DNA from: Planktothrix sp. UBA8402
GTDB taxonomy: Bacteria; Cyanobacteriota; Cyanobacteriia; Cyanobacteriales; Microcoleaceae
Assembly: GCA_003456035.1 (NCBI GenBank)
Contig: DMPJ01000329.1
Coordinates: 1 to 5,732, forward strand
Direction: 5' to 3'
DNA length: 5,732 nucleotides
Position 1 is the first letter of the stretch, and each line of letters begins with the position of its first letter. The translations under genes were made by a program, and so were the position numbers. Positions 1-4,313 of this stretch are shown here, one piece after another. Under the pieces are notes generated by a model. The model saw only the letters and a list, made by a program, of their open reading frames with translations, did no database searches and had not been told where the DNA came from.

Positions 1-27
1 CCCTGCTCCCCCCGCTCCCCTATTCCC
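1..27. repeat. C-rich heptamer-type intergenic repeat (cut by window edge)
   Basis: The left edge reads as C-rich units of the TGCTCCC/CGCTCCC type and ends with one TATTCCC (21-27), the same heptamer that forms a clean array at 1353-1387. The last unit touches the stop codon of the adjacent minus-strand gene (CTA, 27-29), so the repeat sits directly downstream of that gene. Short tandem heptamers in spacers are a known feature of filamentous cyanobacterial genomes. The full length cannot be seen because the window starts inside it. Confidence 0.6.
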
Positions 28-413
28 TATTTTTGATAAATTTCCAAGGGCAAATTATCAGGATCTTGAAAAAATGTATATCGTTTTCCAGTAATTTCAT
101 CGAGGCGAATTGGTTCTACCATAATCCCCTTTTCCAATAAATCCGTAACGCTTTGATCGATATCATCCACTTCAAAAGCTAAATGTCTTAAACCACAAGA
201 TTCTGGTTTATTCGGCCGTTTAGGAGGATTAGGAAAGGAAAATAACTCAATCTGATCTTGGTTTCCTACTCGTAGATCTAATTTATAAGAATTTCGTTCT
301 TTCCTAAAGGTTTCTTGAATAATTTCAAACCCTAAAATATTGACATAAAAATCCTTAGATTTTTGATAATTAGAACAAATAATCGCAATATGATGAATTT
401 TATTAATTTTCAT
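27..413 (-). CDS. gloA2: VOC family glyoxalase-I-like metalloprotein (YaeR/SMU1112c type)
   Basis: This 128-residue protein is a single vicinal-oxygen-chelate unit made of two beta-alpha-beta-beta-beta modules. Landmarks match E. coli YaeR as I remember it: VHHIAII-like start (HHIAII 7-12), IELFSFPxPPxRPxxPE (55-71), CGLRHLAF (73-80), and a C-terminal KRYTFFQDPDxLPLEIY (110-126). The four expected metal ligands are present: His8, Glu56, His77 and Glu124. Family members bind a divalent metal and resemble glyoxalase I. The physiological substrate of the YaeR group is not established, so methylglyoxal detoxification is only a possibility. The ATG at 413 is preceded by a weak AGG four bases upstream. 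A TGGACA-17-TATAGA pair on the minus strand (448-420) could be a promoter, but it would give an almost leaderless message. The gene is cytosolic by sequence (no signal peptide) and stands alone, with the next gene divergent. Confidence 0.93.
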   Translation of the reverse strand: MKINKIHHIAIICSNYQKSKDFYVNILGFEIIQETFRKERNSYKLDLRVGNQDQIELFSFPNPPKRPNKPESCGLRHLAFEVDDIDQSVTDLLEKGIMVEPIRLDEITGKRYTFFQDPDNLPLEIYQK

Positions 414-591
414 AACCTATCTATAAAACACCTAATCACCGATGTCCAAAATATTTATCTTTGCCAAGGGTGTCAACTTCTGCTATTGTACTAAAGTCGG
501 CTCTTAAAACCCTTTGGCTCAACTCACTTTCTCCGCCTCTACAATCTTGGCCCAATCTCAGCCGAGGCTCCAAATTTTTTTCCTCAACACC

Positions 592-620
592 TAGACTAAA
601 ATCTAAATATAGAGTATAAT
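592..620 (+). promoter_or_regulatory. Putative sigma70-type promoter for the gene at 695
   Basis: TAGACT (592-597, 4 of 6 to TTGACA) lies 17 bases before a perfect TATAAT (615-620). Transcription would start near 627, giving a leader of about 68 bases. The -10 overlaps a 12-bp palindrome (616-627, ATAATTAATTAT). The -35 overlaps one arm of a 10-bp inverted repeat (586-595 with 680-689). AT-rich DNA produces TATAAT by chance, so this is moderate evidence only. Confidence 0.4.
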
Positions 621-682
621 TAATTATCAATCCCAATCAAGACACTGTATCTAGTATTTGGGAAAATAATTGTTCAGAATCT

Positions 683-685
683 AGG
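683..685 (+). promoter_or_regulatory. Ribosome-binding site that selects the ATG at 695
   Basis: AGG within CTAGGTG is 9 bases from the ATG at 695 but only 3 bases from the upstream in-frame TTG at 689. The spacing therefore favours ATG 695 and a 203-residue product. Confidence 0.45.
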
Positions 686-694
686 TGTTTGCCC

Positions 695-1306
695 ATGTCT
701 CATAATTTAATTAAGGCTGGAGTTATTGTTCCGAGTCAATGGCCCCTAGCCCGTGTCTGGTTAGAAGTTGCTACCTTACTCAGTATCGCACCTCGAAACA
801 TTGAGCGCCTAGAATTCTGGCAACACCAAATTTGGGTAAAAATTGAACAGAAAAAAGCCGTTTTTGTCAGTTATCGTCGCCTACCTTTGTGGAAAGAAAC
901 GGGTTTAGATGCGATTAAAAATTGTAGCGATCGCTCCTACTTAGATCAACTAGGGGAAATGCTTAGTTTAGAAGTCAAGCAATACCCAAATCAGTATGAC
1001 ACATCTGTATTAGAAGAATGGCGTTCTGCATGGGCGCAAAAATCCCAACAATTCAAACGTGAAACCCAACGCCAAACCCAAGAAGAAGAACGTCTCAGAC
1101 CCCTGCGAGAGCGTCAACAAACCTTCCAACAATGGCACGATAGCTGGAAAAACGTTTTGCATTATTGCAATAGCTTCGATGGCCTAGAACGCTTCGCTCC
1201 CGAACTGCAACAACAAAGCCAAGAATTTGCTGACCTACCCGAAGGCGAAACCGCTATGCAACTTTGGCATCAACGCTGGCAAGAACTCACCCAAGCCACT
1301 GCCTAG
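695..1306 (+). CDS. Conserved-looking cyanobacterial protein of unknown function with W-x3-W repeats
   Basis: I do not recognise a named family. The 203-residue product has an N-terminal half (about 1-100) of mixed hydrophobic and charged segments and no signal peptide. A long polar, probably helical region rich in Q, E and R follows (about 105-150, likely coiled coil). Tryptophan is unusually common (11 residues). It recurs in pairs four apart: W109/W113, W147/W151 and W191/W195, each in an x-x-W-[RH]-x-x-W context. Start choice: TTG at 689 is in frame, but ATG 695 has the better-spaced AGG. A HIP1 octamer (927-934) lies in the coding sequence, which argues for native cyanobacterial DNA. The protein is probably soluble and may mediate binding through the helical W-rich repeats; that is inference. 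It is flanked by a divergent VOC gene and a downstream repeat region, so it is likely monocistronic. The long unbroken frame, promoter and RBS support it being real. Confidence 0.8.
   Translation: MSHNLIKAGVIVPSQWPLARVWLEVATLLSIAPRNIERLEFWQHQIWVKIEQKKAVFVSYRRLPLWKETGLDAIKNCSDRSYLDQLGEMLSLEVKQYPNQYDTSVLEEWRSAWAQKSQQFKRETQRQTQEEERLRPLRERQQTFQQWHDSWKNVLHYCNSFDGLERFAPELQQQSQEFADLPEGETAMQLWHQRWQELTQATA
927..934. repeat. HIP1 octamer GCGATCGC
   Basis: This is an exact copy of the highly iterated palindrome of cyanobacterial genomes, inside the gene at 695-1306. It supports the taxonomic assignment. Confidence 0.85.
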
Positions 1307-1340
1307 TCCGTCTTCGGGCAGTGCGAGCGTCCCCGCTCGC
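1297..1340 (+). terminator. Two adjoining small hairpins after the unknown-function gene
   Basis: CACTGCC (1297-1303) pairs with GGCAGTG (1317-1323) across the stop codon TAG. Directly after it, GCGAGCG (1323-1329) pairs with CGCTCGC (1334-1340) around a TCCC loop. The second is a compact GC-rich hairpin. Neither is followed by a T run, so intrinsic termination is uncertain. The second hairpin could instead be a dispersed palindromic repeat, since GCGAGC-type palindromes are common in cyanobacterial spacers. Confidence 0.4.
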
Positions 1341-1352
1341 TGGAATTGAATC

Positions 1353-1387
1353 TATTCCCTATTCCCTATTCCCTATTCCCTATTCCC
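1353..1387. repeat. Five perfect tandem copies of the heptamer TATTCCC
   Basis: Five exact 7-bp units (1353, 1360, 1367, 1374 and 1381) are followed by TGC. The array lies between the hairpins after the gene at 695 and the start of the DUF1824 gene. It matches the short tandemly repeated heptamers known from cyanobacteria, and a TATTCCC unit also occurs at 21-27. Copy number in such arrays is prone to slippage and usually varies between strains. Confidence 0.9.
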
Positions 1388-1424
1388 TGCTATATCTAAA
1401 CTAAACCTAAAATCCTTGAAAATT

Positions 1425-1838
1425 ATGAATTCCCCATTAACAATTTCAGATGCCCAAACCATTTTAAATGGTTTTATTTGTACGGATGTTACTCCCAATA
1501 TTTCCGAGCAAGAAAAAGTTGATATTCAAACAGCGTTATTATTACTAAATCGTGAATCTGAATATCAAATGATCGGAATTTGTGCCGATTCAATGGAAGA
1601 AGCATTAACCGGATTAAAAGATTATTTAAAAGCCTTTGAATATGATATTAATGTCGAAGATAATACTTTAGAATCTCTCTCAGGAGCAGTATATTTAAAA
1701 TTCAATGGTCGGAGTCAAACTTTTTATATTAGTCCCTAGATAGAAAAATATCGAGGAGCTTTAATTTCCTTTCAATCAACCGAAGAAAATGGAATTAATG
1801 GAGTATACGGACATTTTCCTTTAGATTTATTTGCTTAA
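1425..1838 (+). pseudogene. DUF1824 family gene interrupted by an in-frame TAG
   Basis: The frame opens with an LTISDAQTIL-like start and carries EKVDIQTALLLL, GICADSMEEAL and KFNGRSQTFYISP. It then hits TAG at codon 105 (1737-1739). The same frame continues without a break for 32 codons (1740-1835) to a TAA at 1836. That stretch contains YRGALISFQS and NGVYGHFPLDLF, which I recognise as the conserved C-terminus of DUF1824, a cyanobacterial family of unknown function. The whole is 137 codons, close to the usual family length as I recall it. The stop falls where relatives tend to have an aromatic residue after a D/S-P pair, so a Tyr codon to TAG change would explain it. The ATG at 1425 fits the family N-terminus better than the in-frame TTG at 1416; no clear Shine-Dalgarno is visible. 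It could be a recent pseudogene, a sequencing error, or a truncated but expressed 104-residue product. It is convergent with glgA. Confidence 0.8.
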
Positions 1839-1850
1839 ATTAATAACTTA

Positions 1851-1904
1851 TAAAGTTCAAAATTCAAAATTTAAACCGTTTTAAACTTTGAACTTTGAAC
1901 TTTA
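1851..1904 (-). terminator. 25-bp AT-rich hairpin between DUF1824 gene and glgA
   Basis: Arms 1851-1875 and 1880-1904 pair over 25 positions with a 4-base loop. On the plus strand two positions are A-C mismatches; on the minus strand the same two become G-U pairs, so the RNA stem is continuous only in the glgA direction. It begins about 25 bases past the glgA stop codon. The arms also contain 7-base periodic units (TTCAAAA, and AACTTTG on the other arm), so it overlaps a cyanobacterial repeat type. A role as glgA terminator or 3'-end stabiliser is inference; the stem is AT-rich. Confidence 0.5.
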
Positions 1905-1928
1905 ATCCTAGTATAAATCAACTATTAC

Positions 1929-3380
1929 TTAAACCACAACACCAGGAGTTGTTGGTGGTGGTTGAGGTGGTGCAGGTTCGGGTGCGGGTTCATTAGAAAC
2001 GCCGCCATAACTATCCATCACATTGTTGTAGAGTTGGATATATTCTTTAGCGGAATTTTCCCAGCTAAAGTTTTGACTCATTCCCCGACGTTGCAATTCT
2101 CGCCATTGATCTTTAAACCGGAATGCTTCAGAAGCCCGAACCATTGAGGTATAAAAATCTAAAGGTTCATAGCGATCAAAACAGTATCCCGTACCCTGAT
2201 AATTAATCGGATCACTGTGGGACACCGTATCGACTAAACCGCCCGTGCGTCGAACAATTGGAACACAACCATAACGCATTGCCAACATTTGACTAATACC
2301 GCAGGGTTCAAACCTACTAGGCATAATAAAGGCATCACAACCCGCATAAATCCGCCGGGATAGGGCATCATTAAACAATAATTGTGTCGTCATCCGACCC
2401 GGATAACGAGAAGCCATGTGCCATAATTGGGTTTCATAATAGCGATCGCCCGTTCCCAAAACAATCAATTGACAATCGCTATAAGATAAGAATTGATCCA
2501 TAATTTGAATTACCAGATCAATCCCTTTCTGTTCCACCAATCGTGTTACCATCCCCATTAAAAAAGTATTAGAATTAACTTCTAATCCCACTTCTTCTTG
2601 AATGGCAACTTTATTGGCGCGACGATTTTCCAGAGTATCAGCAGTAAACCGTTCTGGAATATAAGGATCAGTAGCCGGGTTATAGGAATTAGTATCAATT
2701 CCATTTAAAATTCCCGTCATTTTACCACTGACAAAGGAAAGTAACCCTTCTAAATTTTCCCCATAAGCTGCGGTTTGAATTTGTTCAGCGTAAGTTGGTG
2801 AAACGGTCGTTACTCGATCAGCCGCTTGTACCGCCGCCGCCATGGTATTGTGACCCTGCATATACCAAGGACACCAAGTAATCCGTTCCAAATACCAACG
2901 CCAAGGCCCTTGATATGCTAAATTATGAATAGTGAAGATTGTGGCAATATCAGGTGTTTCTTGCATCCAGACAGGAATCATTCCGGTGTGCCAGTCATGG
3001 CAGTGAATGATATGGGGTTTCCAATAATTCCAGGCAAATTCCGCCGCACCACTAGAAAATAAAGTGAACCGCCACTCCTCATCCTCTCCGTAGTAAACGC
3101 GACGAGGCATAAAAGAGGGATGCCCAAATAAATATAATGGTACATCCGTTTTTGGAAATACCGTTTCAAAGACAGCGAAACGCTGATACATGGCATTTCC
3201 CCACCAGATCGGGTCTTTTGGGACTTTGATCTTATCGGCGAGAAAGCCATAATAGGGCATAAATATGCGAACATCGTGTCCCATTGCCCGCAACACCTGC
3301 GGCAATGCACCGACCACATCTCCCATCCCACCTACTTTTGCCAAAGGTGCCGCTTCTGCGGCGACAAATAGAATTCGCAT
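1929..3380 (-). CDS. glgA: Glycogen synthase (ADP-glucose), GlgA1-type, GT5
   Basis: The 483-residue enzyme transfers glucose from ADP-glucose to the non-reducing end of alpha-1,4-glucan in the cytosol. It has the two Rossmann-type domains of GT-B glycosyltransferases. Visible motifs: KVGGMGDV (15-22, the KxGGL nucleotide-sugar loop with Met for Leu, as I recall in cyanobacterial GlgA1), CHDWHTG (127-133), IHNLAYQG (151-158), TVSPTYA (192-198), NGID (226-229), VTRLVEQKG (278-286, with Arg280 and Lys285 for phosphate contacts), [11 protein letters not shown] (354-364, with Glu358 catalytic) and [10 protein letters not shown] (377-386). Length matches the family except for a proline-rich tail (about 464-483). 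The ATG at 3380 gives the standard [18 protein letters not shown] start; an AAGGGA lies about 13 bases upstream, further than ideal. A HIP1 octamer (2442-2449) is inside. It is convergent with the DUF1824 gene and divergent from the exported-protein gene, so probably a single-gene unit. No glgB or glgC is in the window. Confidence 0.98.
   Translation of the reverse strand: MRILFVAAEAAPLAKVGGMGDVVGALPQVLRAMGHDVRIFMPYYGFLADKIKVPKDPIWWGNAMYQRFAVFETVFPKTDVPLYLFGHPSFMPRRVYYGEDEEWRFTLFSSGAAEFAWNYWKPHIIHCHDWHTGMIPVWMQETPDIATIFTIHNLAYQGPWRWYLERITWCPWYMQGHNTMAAAVQAADRVTTVSPTYAEQIQTAAYGENLEGLLSFVSGKMTGILNGIDTNSYNPATDPYIPERFTADTLENRRANKVAIQEEVGLEVNSNTFLMGMVTRLVEQKGIDLVIQIMDQFLSYSDCQLIVLGTGDRYYETQLWHMASRYPGRMTTQLLFNDALSRRIYAGCDAFIMPSRFEPCGISQMLAMRYGCVPIVRRTGGLVDTVSHSDPINYQGTGYCFDRYEPLDFYTSMVRASEAFRFKDQWRELQRRGMSQNFSWENSAKEYIQLYNNVMDSYGGVSNEPAPEPAPPQPPPTTPGVVV
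2442..2449. repeat. HIP1 octamer GCGATCGC
   Basis: This is a second exact copy of the cyanobacterial HIP1 palindrome, inside glgA. Confidence 0.85.
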
Positions 3381-3618
3381 TTTGATTTTGCGTTCCCTTA
3401 GTTGCTCCGTAACGTCATCATACCTCTGGTGGGCGTACTATCAAAACGGTTTGATCTAGTTTGCTGCATTAGCTATCTAGGTTAGTCGAAAGGGTGATGT
3501 CCAATTGCAAAAAATATTGTATGTTGGAATTAGCAACAAACTTCACCGAAATTAAGTGAACTTAGGCTGTAGCTAGAGATTCGGTTATCAATGCCTTTCT
3601 TCGCAGGAGATTCAAAAA
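3381..3618. other. Divergent intergenic region between glgA and the exported-protein gene
   Basis: This 238-bp spacer must hold the start signals of both divergent genes. I found no -35/-10 pair on either strand that I would defend. A short inverted repeat, TTCAC (3542-3546) and GTGAA (3556-3560), is separated by nine bases and could be an operator, but its arms are too short to be convincing. No small open frame with a good RBS and no stable RNA-like structure was seen. Confidence 0.4.
3605..3609 (+). promoter_or_regulatory. Strong ribosome-binding site for the gene at 3619
   Basis: AGGAG lies 9 bases before the ATG at 3619. It is the best Shine-Dalgarno match in the window and fixes that start codon. 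Confidence 0.75.
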
Positions 3619-4173
3619 ATGCTTGATCAACTGCTCAATTATGGTTCATCTTGGGGTAGGTTTCGCCGGGTATTTACCAAACTTTCCCCCCTGAATAATA
3701 TTTTAGTCTTAACTGTAATCCTGGGTTTTGGGGAAATTGCCTCGGCGAATACAGTTTTACTTGCACAACATCCTAACAATATTGGTTCAGAAACGGCCGT
3801 TGTCCAAAATAATTTTCTCGCCGATGGGGTTTACCTCTATGGTGAATCTCCGCAACCGGAACAAATTGGACAATCTTACATGGTGTTTGAAGTTAAGCAA
3901 GGTCAAGTAATTGGGGCGTTTTATATGCCGCGCTCGTCTTTTGACTGTTTTACTGGAGTTCCGAAAGGAAATCAGCTTAGTTTAAACATTATTGAAAGTT
4001 ACACTAAAGAGACTCATTCCTATCAAATTGGTTTGAATAATACTGCTGTTGTTGCTACAGTTGGAGGTCAAATCAGCGAAAATAATCTGGTTTTAGAAGG
4101 GTTTCATCGCCTTCCTAATGTTAGTGAAAATGACTCTCGTATTCTCAATCAATGTAAAGCCAATTCTAATTAA
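3619..4173 (+). CDS. Small exported protein of unknown function
   Basis: I do not recognise a named family, although the FLADGVYLYGES and GAFYMPRSSFDCF stretches look like a conserved cyanobacterial type. The 184-residue product has a long basic n-region (RFRR at 14-17), a hydrophobic segment (about 27-40), and an A-S-A motif at 41-43 that suggests signal peptidase cleavage before Asn44. The mature part (about 141 residues) appears beta-rich, without further membrane segments. It has exactly two cysteines, C110 and C179, which could form a disulfide outside the cytoplasm. There is no lipobox cysteine, so a soluble periplasmic or thylakoid-lumen location fits best; an uncleaved anchor is the alternative. 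The start is well supported by an AGGAG. The gene is divergent from glgA and convergent with the protease, so it is probably transcribed alone. Any link to glycogen metabolism or to the protease is unproven. Confidence 0.85.
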   Translation: MLDQLLNYGSSWGRFRRVFTKLSPLNNILVLTVILGFGEIASANTVLLAQHPNNIGSETAVVQNNFLADGVYLYGESPQPEQIGQSYMVFEVKQGQVIGAFYMPRSSFDCFTGVPKGNQLSLNIIESYTKETHSYQIGLNNTAVVATVGGQISENNLVLEGFHRLPNVSENDSRILNQCKANSN

Positions 4174-4262
4174 AAATTTGGAGTTATCTGGTTTTTTTCC
4201 TGCCAATGTTGTTAAGATAAAACATCCTTAAACACAATTTTTCTGTTGTTTTCGGTGATTTC

Positions 4263-4312
4263 TTCAAGAGTTAATGCCCCAATTTCTAATCCAATTGGGG
4301 CATAATCTTGAA
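4263..4312. terminator. Long hairpin between convergent genes, likely bidirectional terminator
   Basis: ATGCCCCAATT (4274-4284) pairs perfectly with AATTGGGGCAT (4293-4303) around an 8-base loop. The stem extends outward, past a small bulge, through TTCAAGA (4263-4269) and TCTTGAA (4306-4312), for about 20 pairs in total. It ends one base from the protease stop codon (4314-4316, minus strand) and lies 90 bases past the stop of the exported-protein gene. No T run follows on either strand, so it is not a textbook intrinsic terminator. A seven-T run at 4192-4198 has no good hairpin in front of it. Confidence 0.6.
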
Positions 4313-4313
4313 A

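Noticed and set aside
420..448. Minus-strand promoter TGGACA-17-TATAGA for the VOC gene
   Set aside because: The boxes and spacing are plausible, but transcription would begin almost at the ATG, making the message leaderless and leaving out the only AGG. Not strong enough to list.
614..627. NtcA-like GTA-N8-TAT over the -10 of the gene at 695
   Set aside because: The final base differs from the consensus TAC and the site is AT-rich, so a chance match is likely.
436..636. Minus-strand 66-codon frame as a real gene
   Set aside because: It starts only with TTG, has no ribosome-binding site, has no internal Met, and overlaps the proposed promoter of the gene at 695. I kept it as a low-interest observation rather than an annotated CDS.
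1353..1387. CRISPR-like array
   Set aside because: The 7-bp units are directly abutted with no spacers and no palindromic repeat, so it is a simple heptamer tandem repeat.
1737..1838. Pyrrolysine or selenocysteine recoding of the DUF1824 stop
   Set aside because: The codon is TAG, not TGA. Pyrrolysine machinery is not known from cyanobacteria and the family has a normal residue here; mutation or sequencing error is simpler.
1962..2147. Plus-strand frame antisense to the glgA 3' end
   Set aside because: It is opposite the strongly conserved glgA coding sequence with no start signals or recognisable protein; it is a shadow.
2978..3331. 117-codon minus-strand frame inside glgA
   Set aside because: It lies wholly within glgA in another frame, has low-complexity Cys/Arg/Met-rich translation and no own RBS; it is a shadow of glgA.
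3409..3423. NtcA-like site GTA...TAC upstream of glgA
   Set aside because: The half-sites are separated by nine bases, whereas the NtcA consensus needs eight, and there is no suitably placed -10 box.
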